13,798 nucleotides of DNA. Source: Pelagophyceae sp. CCMP2097 (taxonomy: Eukaryota; Sar; Pelagophyceae). The number at the start of each line of letters is the position of its first letter. Position 1 is the first letter of the stretch. Below the pieces are notes generated by a model. That model searched no databases. It had not been told where the DNA came from and worked only from the letters and a program-made list of their open reading frames with translations. This document shows, piece by piece, positions 1 through 8,632 of this stretch. Location: positions 106,693 through 120,490 of the forward strand of contig MU657246.1 of the NCBI GenBank assembly GCA_026770575.1. The letters run 5' to 3'. Both the position numbers and the translations under genes were made by a program.

Positions 1-345
1 GTATTTTAAATAAGCCCTCTTAAAATTTAGATAACTCCTCTATTTCCAGTTTTAAAGGCCACTTAAAGCGTTAAAATTTAGATAACTTTCAGCTTTAGGA
101 AAACGTCCTTTCCCGGCTCGAGGCTCGCAGACGTGTCGCTACTCGTGCTTGCTTAAGATCCACCCTTACGCTCGTGACAAAATCGAATCGTGCATCGAAG
201 AGAATACGACCTTTGGAAGCAAGCCCCTTGGCCTATTGGGGCGCCCCTCGCCCGCGTCATGGAGAGGGCGGGGCCCGGAATGACGCATGGCCGAACCGGA
301 TCCATCGAGAGCGTTTGCCATATTATTTTGATCTCGCACTAATTC
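1..345. other. AT-rich edge, no gene seen
   Basis: The first 120 bases are clearly richer in A and T than the rest of the window. They contain a 17-bp direct repeat, TTAAAATTTAGATAACT, at 20-36 and 71-87. From about 121 to 345 the composition returns to GC-rich. Short open frames exist here but show no domain or biased codon pattern. The stretch lies just outside the left arm of the large inverted duplication, so it is probably the original flank beside the insertion or duplication breakpoint. Confidence 0.5.
20..87 (+). repeat. 17-bp direct repeat pair in AT-rich DNA
   Basis: Two identical copies of TTAAAATTTAGATAACT lie at 20-36 and 71-87, 51 bp apart. The DNA between them is not an obvious further copy. 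No function can be assigned. Confidence 0.7.
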
Positions 346-642
346 AACCTCGCACTTGGGATGAAGCGTCCCTACGGCGCGGCGCGAGCGACGGGCACCA
401 CACTGCGCCATGAAAAAGCCGCGATAGTGATGAATGCTTATATGAGCGACGCAATTCGAAGCCGCCGGTGGGGATCGATGAGGAGCGTACGGGAGGGAGG
501 GTTGTACGTCGAGGCTGTGTGGCGGCATCGTTGCCGTCGTGGCGGCATCGTCGGCGACGAAGGGCCTCTGCCTCCTTGCGGGCTGCTCGCTGTGTCGTTC
601 GCATGGCGCCGGAACGCTGGCACCACATAAATCTTGTGCACA

Positions 643-2171
643 TCACCGTCGGTGGCGCGTCACTCGCGCGCCCCTTTGAGCATCGACGGCGAGCACCTCC
701 GTCGTCGATTCACCGCCCCCGAGCACGAGGATCAGCGGTTCTTCCTCCGCAACGTCGAGGCGAACTGCTGCGATGCTGCTGCTCACAGTCTGCATGGTCG
801 GCCCGGGCTCGAAAGCCATTGTCGCCACGTCGAGGAGCTCAGTCGTCGCTAATGGCGTGTCTGCCGAGTCCTCTCCGCCGATGATGAGGACATGTTCAAC
901 ATCGACTTGCACAGCCGCGCAGTGGCAGCGTGCCGAGCCCATCGACGGGCCTGGCGCGAACGCCATGGTCCAGATGTCGAGGATCTCTGTCGTGATCAAC
1001 TGCTCGGAATCCGAATTACCATCGGCCATCATAAAGCGGTGCTCGTCGAGCGCGACGGCCGCGAGCCCCCGGCGTCGAGTGGCCATGGCGGGCCCCGGCG
1101 CAAAGGCCATCGTGTCGAGGCTGAGGATTTCCGTGCTCGACAGTTGAGACTCGCCATCGAAACCGCCAACGACGAGGATTCTGCGAGCGTCGAGTGCGAC
1201 GGCGGCGCACCAGCATCGTGGGGATTGTATGTCCGGCCCCGGCGTGAACGTGCGCGTCGAGAGGTGGAAGATCTCCGTCGTGTTTAAAACATCACCGTCT
1301 TCGTCCGCTCCACCCACCACCAGCACCCGATCTGCGCCGAGCAGGACGGCCGCGTAGCCTGCTCGTCCCGCGAGCATGTCCGGCCCAGCCGCAAAGGCCA
1401 TCGTCCGCGTGTCGAGCACTTCCGTCGAGTCTAAAGCAGACTCGCCCGTAAAACTGCCAAACACGACGACACGCCCTCCAGCAGCCACGGCAGCGCAATA
1501 AGCACGTCCAGCGCTCATCTCCGGCCCCGGCCGGAACGTCGCGCCGTCGGTCCAGGGCCGCAAACCGAACACGGCGAACTCGAGGCCAAAGTAGTCCAGC
1601 TCCTGCACCAGCGCGTCCTGCGCGGCCTCGGGTAATGCGCGGATCGCCCTCCGCATGCGAAGGCCGTCGGGAGGATCGCCGCGCAGAAAGTCGAGGAGCA
1701 TGCCGAACCGCTCGCCGTCGCGGTCGATGAAGATGGACCCATCTGAAGGGTCCGCCTGCAGCATCGCGTCGCAGCGGCCGAACATGCGCCCGAGCATAGA
1801 TTCCTCGATCTTTGTGAGCACGGCCCGCGATGTTTCGAAGCGCGCGCCGCCGACGTTGAGCTTGACCAGCTCGTCGGGCGGCGGCGTGGTTGCGCGGATG
1901 CGCTCCTGCAGCTCTTCTTCACGCGCGAGCTTCTCGTCCGTTTCTCGGATAAAGGCCGCGCGGTCGTCCTCGAGCGCTAGGCGGTCGCTCGCGAGCTGGG
2001 CCTAGGACTAGTAGGAGGTGTTGTCACTAGGCGCTTAGATGCATGCCGGTGTTTTTGTACCATCTCAGCATCGAAAGCGTCCTCGAGCGCGTCGATCGTG
2101 GCGACCTGCGCCGTTGTCATGCGTCGCACGGCCTCGAGCGCGGCGGCCACGGACTTCGAAGGGCTCGCCAT
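643..2171 (-). CDS. BTB (KCTD/T1-type)-kelch protein, intact copy
   Basis: Two exons, 2171-2061 and 2001-643, joined in phase 0, give 489 residues. Residues 1-80 are helical and charged (possible coiled coil). A BTB/T1 domain of the potassium-channel-tetramerisation type starts with LVKLNVGGARFET (about 82) and runs to about 178 (FLRGDPPDG, DYFGLE). Six kelch repeats of about 47 residues follow (about 195-480), each with the pattern CAAV..D..R.LVVGG...TTE..D..TMAF.PGP.M, consistent with a six-bladed beta-propeller. Known BTB-kelch proteins often recruit substrates to Cullin-3 ubiquitin ligases; whether this T1-type BTB does so is inference. The ATG at 2171 is chosen because exon 1 is conserved in the mirrored copy. 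The start lies only 21 bp from that copy's start. No signal peptide or membrane segment is seen. Confidence 0.88.
2002..2060 (-). other. Intron of left BTB-kelch gene
   Basis: A 59-bp phase-0 intron runs from GTACAAAAAC (2060 downward) to CCTAG (ending 2002). It is needed to join the 37-codon exon 1 to the BTB-coding exon. The 5' third matches the intron of the mirrored copy, whereas the 3' part has diverged beyond recognition. Confidence 0.8.
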
Positions 2172-2192
2172 GCAACGTTAACGGTGCAGACG
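2171..2192. promoter_or_regulatory. 21-bp divergent intergenic spacer with palindromic core
   Basis: Only positions 2172-2192 separate the two start codons. Together with the flanking bases, 2171-2188 reads TGCAACGTTAACGGTGCA, an 18-bp palindrome with one mismatched pair and a perfect CGTTAACG core. No TATA box or other promoter motif fits in the gap. Either each gene uses promoter elements inside the other gene, or transcription starts very close to the ATG. Calling it regulatory is inference from position. Confidence 0.4.
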
Positions 2193-3722
2193 ATGGCGAA
2201 CCCCTCGAACACTGTGGCCGCTGCGCTCGAGGCCGTGCGGCGCACGACCGCGGCGCAGGCCGCCACGATCGACGCGCTCGAGCACGCTTTCGATGCTGAG
2301 ATGGTAAAAAACACCAGCATGCGTGAGACATCGAAGTGCCTCTCGATGAAACCCCTAGGCCCAGCTCGCGAGCGACCGGCGCGCGCTCGAGGACGACCGC
2401 GCGGCCTTTGTCAAGGACACGGAGGACAAGGTCGCGCGCGACGAAGAGGAAAAGGCGCGCATTAAAGCGGCGGCGCCGCCGCCCGACGAGCTGGTCAAGC
2501 TCAACGTGGGCGGGGCGCGCTTCGAGACGTCGAGGGCCGTGCTCACAAAGATCGAGGACTCGATGCTCGGGCGCATGTTCGGCCGCTGCGACACGCCGCC
2601 GATGCTGCAGGCGGACCCTTCAGATGGGTCTATCTTCATCGACCGCGACGGCGAGCGGTTCGGCATGCTCCTCGACTTTCTGCGCGGCGACCCTCCCGAC
2701 GGCCTTGCTACGCAGAGGGCGATCCGCGCATTACCCGAGGCCACGCAGGACGCGATGGTGCAGGAGATGGACTACTTTGGACTCGAGGCTGCCGTGTTTA
2801 GCGGGCGGCCGTGGACCGACGACGCGACGTTCCGGCCGGGGCGGAGATGCGCGAACAACGTGAATGGTGCGCTTCCGTGCTTGCTGGAGGGCGTGTTATT
2901 TTCTTCAGTGGTTCGGGTGATGCCAAGACGGAAGTCCTCGACACGCAGACGATGGCGTTTACAGCTGGAGCGGACATGCTCACGGGACGATCGAGCTGTG
3001 CAGCTGTCCAGCTCGACGCAGATCGGGTGCTGGTGGTGGGCGGAACGGATGCCGACGACGAAGAATTAAACACGACGGAGATCTTCCACCTCTCTACGCG
3101 CACGTTCACATGCACGTTCGCGCCGGGGCCGAACATGCAATCCCCACGATGCGGGTGCGCCGCTGTCAAACTCGACGCTCGCAGAATCCTCGTCGTTGGC
3201 GGTTTCGATGGCGAGTCTCAACTGTCGACGACCGAGATCTTCAGCCTCGACACGATGGCCTTCACGCCGGGACCCACCATGGCCACTCGACGCTGGGGGC
3301 TCGCGGCCGTCGCGCTCGACGAGCACCGCATCATGGTGGCTGGTGGCTATTCGGATTCAGGACTCGTTTCGAATACGACGGAGGTCCTCGACATCCGGAC
3401 CATGACGTTCGCGCCCGGCCCGTCGATGGGCTTGGCGCGTTTGGGATGCGCGGCCGTGCCCGTCGACGCTCGACACGTCCTCGTCATCGGCGGGCAATCG
3501 TCATCCACGGCGTTTGCCACGACGGAGCTCTTCGACGTGGCGACAATGGCTTTCGAGTCCGGGCCGACCATGCAGACTGCGTGCGGGAGCATCGTAGCCG
3601 TTCGCCTCGACGCCGCGGAGGAAGAACCGCGGGTCCTCGTGCTCGGGGGCGGTGAATCGACGACGGAGGTGCTCGCCGTCGATGCTCTAAGGGGCGCGCG
3701 AGCGACGCGCCACCGACGGTGA
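2193..3722 (+). pseudogene. BTB-kelch second copy, frameshifted
   Basis: Exon 1 is 2193-2303 (37 codons), the intron is 2304-2358, and exon 2 begins at 2359 in phase 0. The helical N-terminus and BTB/T1 domain (LVKLNVGGARFET to MDYFGLE) read well up to about 2840. There the intact copy has CCGGGGCCGGAGATG but this copy has CCGGGGCGGAGATG, one C short after 2841. The frame then ends early at about 3069. A second frame (2811-3722) continues with six kelch repeats to the TGA at 3720-3722. This copy also has a 12-bp in-frame insertion near 3110-3121 adding four residues (CTFA). The kelch part remains well conserved, so the lesion is recent, is a sequencing error, or leaves a separate BTB-only protein plus a non-translated kelch tail. 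No restored product is assumed. Confidence 0.8.
2304..2358 (+). other. Intron of right BTB-kelch copy
   Basis: A 55-bp phase-0 GT-AG intron, from GTAAAAAACACC to ACCCCTAG. Its start resembles the mirrored intron; its 3' half does not. Splicing restores the frame into GCC CAG CTC GCG, the same junction as in the other copy. Confidence 0.8.
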
Positions 3723-4012
3723 TGTGCACAAGATTTATGTGGTGCCAGCGCTCCGGTGCCATGCGAACCACATCGAGCAGCCCGCAAGAAAGCAGAGGCC
3801 CTCCGTCGCCGACGATGCCGCCACGACGGCGACGATGCCACCACGCTGCCACTTTGTACAACCCTCCCTCCCGTGCGCTTCTCCTCGTTCCCCACCGGCG
3901 GCTCCGAATTACGTCGCTCATATATACGCATTCATCACGAGCGCGGCTTTTTCATGGCGCAGTGAGGCGCCCGTCGCTCGCGCCGCGACGTAGGGACGCT
4001 TTATCCCAAGTG

Positions 4013-4093
4013 CGTGGTTTTCAATTTGTGTCAAACTCTCGGCAAACCCGACCCGCGGGTTTCGGGCAAACCCGAACCTGTCCCTGCTCCTGT
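4013..4093 (-). mobile_element. Short derivative of GGGTT-rich inverted-repeat element
   Basis: On the minus strand this reads GACAGGAGCAGGGACAGGTTC at one end, then CGGGTTT/CCGCGGGTCGGG motifs, then ACAAATTGAAAACC at the other end. Both ends match those of the larger copies at 10851-11055 and 13574-13789, but most of the interior is missing. It sits exactly where the large inverted duplication ends, which suggests a breakpoint or insertion-site role. Confidence 0.55.
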
Positions 4094-5165
4094 CTAGAGG
4101 CCTCTTCCACCCGTGCAAGGCCCCTTTTCGAGGGGCCTTGTTTTCGAGAGACCTTGCAAGGGACCGTACGCCTTGCGAGGACCCGTGCTTCAAGGCACGC
4201 CCTCGGACCGATCGTGGAGCCGTCGGAGAGGCCACAGAGACGGTGAAGAGGGGCCTTGCAAAGACCGTGCGAGGCTTCTTGCAAGAGCTCGTGGCCTCCT
4301 CGGGGTCCTTGCGAGGGCGAGGCGCCTTGCGAGGACCCGCGTTCCAAGGGAGCCTTTCCTCCAGGCCCATCGGGGGATATGCACCTTTCAGAAAGTCGGG
4401 AGGGGCCTTGCGGCCCGTCCAAGGGGCCTTCACAAGCGCGAGGGGCCGTGCAAGGGCCCTTTTCGAGGAATGGATCGTGCAATGATGAGTGGCCTTCACA
4501 AGAGACTTTGCGGCGAGCTGGTCGCCGCGCGGGCTATGGGCTGATGGGGTCCAGCCTACCCAATATGGGGTATGGGGCCGCATATGGGGCCCCATATTGG
4601 GTCCCATGGGGCGGCGGGGTTCCAGTGGGCCGCCCAAGCTTGAGCCAGGGCCCACATCGGGGTCCTTGTTAGCACCACTTGGGCGTCGTCCGGGCGGCTC
4701 GGCGTAGACGGCCTCGGACTCGGCGGCTCGTCGTCTTCGTCGTCATCGGATGGCCCGCCGAGCCCTTGGTGTCGCCCGCGCAATTCCGTATGGAGCCCCA
4801 CGGGGCCGTATGGGGTCCAGCCTACCCAATATGGGTGTATGGGGCCCAATATGGGGCCCCATACGGCGACTCAGTTTGCGAGAGACCCGTGAAAGAGGCC
4901 AAGGGCCCGTTCGAGGGGAGCGCATCGTGCGAGCGGCCCGCCCTCCGACTGCGCGAGGAGGTGTTAGAGGCCACGGCCGTCAAAGGGCCCTTCCAAGGGA
5001 CTGAAAGGCCCGTGCAAGCAGCCTTGAAGGGACCCTGCAACGCTGGTGCCTTGCAAGGAACCGTGCGTGGCAGCTTGATAGGACCCTTCAAAGAGGCATT
5101 GTGTAGAGGCTTTGCAACCGCCAAAGAGGAAGGCCCCTTTCGTTTGGCTTTTCAAGGACCCGGAA
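4094..5165. repeat. Degenerate CTTGCAAGG-type repeat region
   Basis: About 1.1 kb of imperfect short repeats built on GGCCTTGCAAGG, GAGGGGCCTTGC and AAGGGACC words. Examples are near 4152, 4253, 4310-4340, 5000-5060 and 5090-5160. Unit length drifts around 15 bp, so no clean period is visible. Open frames cross it on both strands because stop codons are rare in the motif; these are not taken as genes. The interior 4530-4870 is different and holds CATATGGGGCCC palindromes. The region resembles 11080-11410, suggesting a shared repeat origin. Confidence 0.65.
4544..4863 (+). repeat. 26-bp direct repeats with GGGGCCCC palindromes
   Basis: The same 26-bp sequence, starting ATGGGGTCCAGCCTACCC, occurs at 4544-4569 and 4810-4835. 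Each copy is followed by a palindrome: ATATGGGGCCCCATAT at 4582-4597 and TATGGGGCCCCATA at 4850-4863. Between them lies a GC-rich stretch with a minus-strand acidic low-complexity frame that I do not regard as coding. The two modules are about 266 bp apart and could fold as hairpins. Confidence 0.75.
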
Positions 5166-5344
5166 AATGATGAAATTGGCCCTCTCGCACCCGTGAGCCC
5201 AGATGGCATCCAATACACGATTCCATGAGCGGGAGTATGCATCCCAGAATCCAATCGCGGCGGCTCTTTCGCAAAAGCGCCTTACAGGGCTTATTCCCGC
5301 GGTTTTATTCCCGCTTTAAACAAACCCCGACGAAGCACACTTAG
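5166..5344 (+). other. Probable intron remnant before ABC1 exon
   Basis: About 180 bp between the repeat region and the first recognisable ABC1 exon. No frame here reads as more ABC1 protein. The end AAGCACACTTAG is a good splice acceptor, so this is best read as the 3' end of an intron whose upstream exon is not in view. Confidence 0.45.
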
Positions 5345-6522
5345 ACTCGTGCCGTCGTGTACACCTTCCCGTTCGCGCTGCCGCCTTTCTACATCACCAT
5401 CATCCGATGCCTCGGCGTCCTCGAGGGCATGGCCATGCAGGTAGGGGACTGCCGTTTCTTTTGCGGAACCCGATACGAGCGCCCGCGAAACGTTGTCGAC
5501 AAACACAGAGTATTCCCCTAGAGTATTTCCTTAGGTCAACCCGCTCTTCCGCATCGTCTCCGACGCGCACCCGTTCATCGCGGCGCGGCTTTTGACTGGG
5601 GACGCGCCGGAACTTCAGCTCGCTCTGCGGAATCTTCTGTTTAAAGACGACCAACCCCAGTGGTCTCGGTTAGAAGCCCTCGTACCAGGCCGCGTCGACG
5701 GGAAAAGAAACGACGGCCATGGATGCATGACGAGAGGCACGCCAGGGGGAGTGCGGCCGCATCGTGATCCCCATACACCGTGACAAACCTTCGCTTTTTC
5801 TCTAGGTGGACCGCGCGACTGCGGCGCAGGACTACGACGCTACAAAGGCCATTTTGCTCTTCGTCGACCTTGTCGCGGCCGACGACGCGGAAGCGCTGAG
5901 AGATAATCTGGTGGACGACGTGGTGACAGGTGCGTAAATTCCTCCGCTTCAAAGTCGTCGTCGGACCTGCGCAAATCAAGCCCCGACGCGGTGGTCGTGG
6001 AGACGGCGCGCGAGCTGTTGAAGGCCGTTGGATTGGACTTGCCTGAACACGTCTTCCAGACCGCCCAAAAGGGCAAACGAAGAACCGGCTCTACGGAAGA
6101 CGAAGAGCGGCCGCCGGTGAGCCAACACACGTCGAGATCGACGCATGTCTGCCCCGCCGCATCAAAAGGGCCTCGCGACGCAGAGGGGCCTTGCTCGTTG
6201 CCACCCGCGTCGCAGGGTCGTTTATAGGTCGCACGAGTCCACCTCCGCGCGCGAGACGCCCTCCGCGCCCAGACCAACGACCTCTCGCGCAACCCGGAGC
6301 TCGCCCTCGGCGCAGCAAACGAGCGAGTCGCGGCCTCCTTTTTGGTGACGTTGGAAAGCGGGCGTCATCGTGATTTTAGATTCGCTCAAAGATACGCCCC
6401 CCCTGCCGCAGCGCCTCCTGGAGCACGCGACCGTGCGCAGAGTCGCCGCAGAAGTGGCGGCGAAGCTGACGGAAAGGTTCGCGTCGCGAGCGATTCGGCT
6501 CGGATCCTTTCGATTTGTCTAG
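5345..6522 (+). CDS. ABC1/ADCK (UbiB-like) kinase, C-terminal part only
   Basis: Proposed phase-0 exons: 5345-5440, 5535-5681, 5806-5922 (or to 5910), 5955-6116, 6228-6344, 6412-6522, about 245-249 residues to the TAG at 6520. The first two exons encode a clear ABC1-family C-terminal signature: FALPPFYITIIRCLGVLEGM, then VNPLFRIVSDAHPFIAARLL, then LRNLLFKDD. Exon 3 (AILLFVDLVAADDAEALRDN) fits the following family helix. Later exons are less conserved. ABC1 kinases are atypical kinases/ATPases of mitochondria and plastids linked to quinone and lipid metabolism. The nucleotide-binding and catalytic motifs lie N-terminal of this piece and are absent; an in-frame TAG just before 5345 belongs to a splice acceptor (CTTAG). 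Upstream DNA is repeats, so the gene is either truncated or has a very long intron. The 5923-5954 intron (32 bp; alternative donor 5911 gives 44 bp) is the least certain. Confidence 0.72.
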
Positions 6523-7055
6523 CGCCACGAAAAGGCCTCGTCAAGTAAAAAGCCGATGCGCCATATGGGGACCGGCCGCCGGGGGAGCGCGGAGGGAGGA
6601 GTGCACTCGGATGGGTGACGGGGCGCCGGCGTTGTCGGAGAAGCTTTTTGTCGGAGAAGCCACCTCACCGGAGAAGCCACCTCGCAGGAGATTCTGAGGA
6701 GAAGGCACCTCGCCTGCGCAGAAGAATCCAACTACCATCAGAGGACGCACGCCGCCGGAGGATGCACGCTGACGGAGAACGCACGCCGTCGGGCCCCAGA
6801 GCTCAGACGCGGCCCGCCACTGCGTGCCTGCCGCCCGCTGATTGGCGCCCGCGTCGGGGAGGGGCGGGGCCTCGTCAAGCACGCTCCCGAGTTCGACCGC
6901 GTTACGCCGGTCCAAGAGGTATCAATGCCCCGTTGACTGCAAGACGGCATCGACTCAAGCGAAGACATCTTTTCTGCGCTTGGTCCCTGACTCCCTGGGC
7001 GCTTTTGGAACCGAGGCAGAGTCGCTAACGGACTCTTACACCAGAAGAGCAAGGG
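6523..7055. other. Gene-free stretch with 17-bp repeats
   Basis: No convincing gene. Between about 6635 and 6792 there are imperfect tandem copies of a 17-bp word (GGAGAAGCCACCTCACC, GGAGAAGCCACCTCGCA, GGAGGATGCACGCTGAC, GGAGAACGCACGCCGTC). The rest is GC-rich unique-looking DNA. It separates the 3' end of the ABC1 fragment from the 3' end of the decayed kelch copy on the opposite strand. Confidence 0.55.
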
Positions 7056-7059
7056 CGCG

Positions 7060-7880
7060 GCGGGAGCCTCCCGGTGCGGCGTCGTCGCGGGTGCGGGGCG
7101 TGGTCCACCTACAGAAACGAATCACACGTTTTGCGGGAACGGAGCACTTCGATGGCATTCCTCGGATCCTCGACGTCTCAAGGCTGCGTCAGCACGATCT
7201 TAACCCGTCGCGAGGATCCAGGGGCACCCCAGCAGCGCCGACGCGCGCGGTGGCACACGCATAGGGCCCGGCCTGCACGGCCGGCCCGGCGGGGCCCGGC
7301 ACGAACGGCATGGATCTCCGTCGTGGTCAGAGTCCCTGAACCCAGATTGCCACCGGCCACCATGACGTGTTGCTCGCACCACCGCCGCGCATTCGTCGCG
7401 AAATGTGGCCGTGGTGGGCCTTGCGCAAAGGCCATCATATCTGAGGATTCCAGTATTTGACACGTGTCAGCCTGAACAGTTCAGTCGCGTCACCGCCAAG
7501 ATCGAGGACCCTGCAAGCGTCGAGTGCGGCGGCAGCACAACGGCCTCGTGTCGGTTGCATATCAGATCCCGTTCTATCTGACTAGAAGGACATAGCGCGA
7601 TCATGCGCGTCGAAATTTGAAACAATGTCATCTCGTATTGTTTTTTAAAAAGATTCGGCATCCGTGCCACCACGAGCAGCCGATCTGCGACGATGCTGCG
7701 CGGCTGCGATATCGTCGCGTGAAACTGTCCGGCTGAGAAAGCAATCGTCTCCGTATCGAGCACTGCCTCTAAAAGTATCGAGCACTGCCTCTCAACCATA
7801 TGGTCCACCGGCCCATCCGGCACCGGAACACGCCCTCCAGCCTACGGCGCGGCTCCCCCGCCGGGCCCGTCCTTGGGCTC
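7060..7880 (-). pseudogene. Third kelch-repeat copy, decayed
   Basis: Minus-strand translation in several frames recovers the kelch repeats of the two BTB-kelch genes in order: VLDTETIAFSAG; DRLLVVARMP; QISTRMIALCPSSQI; SSILAV; MMAFAQGP; HVMVAGGNLGSGTLTTTEI; RVGAAGVPLDPRDG. Nucleotide matches such as GCTGGAGGGCGTGTT near 7832 and a block near 7160 confirm homology. The reading frame is broken by a stop near 7467 and several frameshifts. An 18-bp duplication (GTATCGAGCACTGCCTCT at 7753-7770 and 7775-7792) sits in the first recognisable blade. I find no clear BTB or N-terminal part; similarity fades above about 7880. It is probably a partial old duplicate. Ends are approximate. Confidence 0.7.
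7753..7792 (+). repeat. 18-bp tandem duplication in decayed kelch copy
   Basis: GTATCGAGCACTGCCTCT occurs at 7753-7770 and again at 7775-7792, with AAAA between them. The sequence corresponds to the VLDT segment of a kelch blade, so this is a lesion within the pseudogene. Confidence 0.85.
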
Positions 7881-8632
7881 CGCCTTTGTCGGAAAATAAA
7901 TCTTTCGACAGTGAATCGACACCGAGGGCAAAACATCGCCGTGCTGTCTGGCACCGCTCGACGAAGAGCCTTGGACCCACCACGCATGCGACGATCGCCT
8001 CCGCAAGCGCGCCCTCTCCGGAGTGGAGAAAAGGATTGCATGAGCCAAGCAGATGAAGGATTGATCAAGGTGCCTTGTCAGGGGTCTCTTCTCCGACGGC
8101 GGCCGACGCTTCATCCGACGCCACGCCCGGGCGCGGCAATCTAGATAAAGGCTTGGGCAAAAGCGGAGGGCGCGGCAAGGGCGGCATGGCCTGGGCAAGG
8201 GCGGAGGGGGTGGAAGGGCATGCTGACGGCAGCTGACCTTTCGGGCACGCTCGGACCCCCGTGCCCTGGAAACGGTTTGTGGGGAAAAGCCGCCGGTATC
8301 CTCTCGGACGCGCGCGCCCGGCGCGCGCGCCCGGCGCGCCCGCCCGGGCCGGCGGGAGCACGGTCGCCACCGGCGCGAGGATGCCGGCCCCGAAGACGCG
8401 CTCAGTGCAGAGGGCGTCGCCGCGAGAGTTTTCCAGATCCTCCAAATCGTTTCCCCAAGCCTCAGGCCTGAGGCTGAGGGTCGAGCAAGGAACCCGGATC
8501 CTCCGTGGATCGGTCGGGCGCGAGAAATTGGTCGACCTCGACTTTTTAGTCTGCGGGCGGCTCGCTCGGTCGCGGGCGTCGCGTCGGGTCGAATCGCGTA
8601 GAAGCGCGAGGCCCCCGCTCCGGAGCGTCGCC
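7881..8632. other. Gene-free GC-rich stretch
   Basis: Long frames exist on both strands (for example minus 8065-8652 and plus 8261-8698), but they are arginine/proline/alanine-rich, lack recognisable domains and overlap each other, as expected for GC-rich non-coding DNA. Notable pieces are a G-rich imperfect repeat of GGGCAAGGGCGGAGG type at about 8151-8218 and a CGCGCGCCCGG tandem tract at about 8308-8356. The right end would contain the 3' untranslated region of the histidine kinase gene; no polyadenylation signal was recognised. Confidence 0.5.

Larger units (their letters stand above)
346..2171 (-). repeat. Left arm of 3.7-kb inverted duplication
   Basis: Read on the minus strand, this arm matches 2193-4019 on the plus strand through exon 1, the intron start, exon 2 and about 290 bp past the stop codon. 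The outer end is clear: CCCAAGTGCG lies at 360-351 on the minus strand and at 4005-4014 on the plus strand, followed by a common GGTT, after which similarity stops. Mirror coordinates sum to about 4364-4365 at both ends, so there is almost no net length change between arms. Coding sections appear about 80-90% identical by eye. Confidence 0.9.
2193..4019 (+). repeat. Right arm of 3.7-kb inverted duplication
   Basis: Mirror copy of 346-2171. It includes the second BTB-kelch gene and about 300 bp of 3' flank; for example the block starting TGATGTGCACAAGATTTATG at 3720 mirrors the end of the minus-strand gene. The outer end abuts or slightly overlaps a short inverted-repeat element beginning near 4013. 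Confidence 0.9.

Noticed and set aside
2336..2863. 175-residue plus-strand frame across the BTB exon
   Set aside because: It is an out-of-frame shadow of the BTB exon; the correct frame gives the conserved LVKLNVGG motif.
3918..4655. 245-residue minus-strand frame rich in Gly/Pro/Lys
   Set aside because: It crosses the duplication end, the small element and the repeat region, so it is not one gene.
4556..4849. Minus-strand frame with an acidic DDDEDDE stretch
   Set aside because: Its ends are made of the GGGGCCCC palindrome modules and nothing else supports coding.
6842..7264. 140-residue plus-strand frame
   Set aside because: It overlaps the minus-strand kelch pseudogene and has no recognisable feature.
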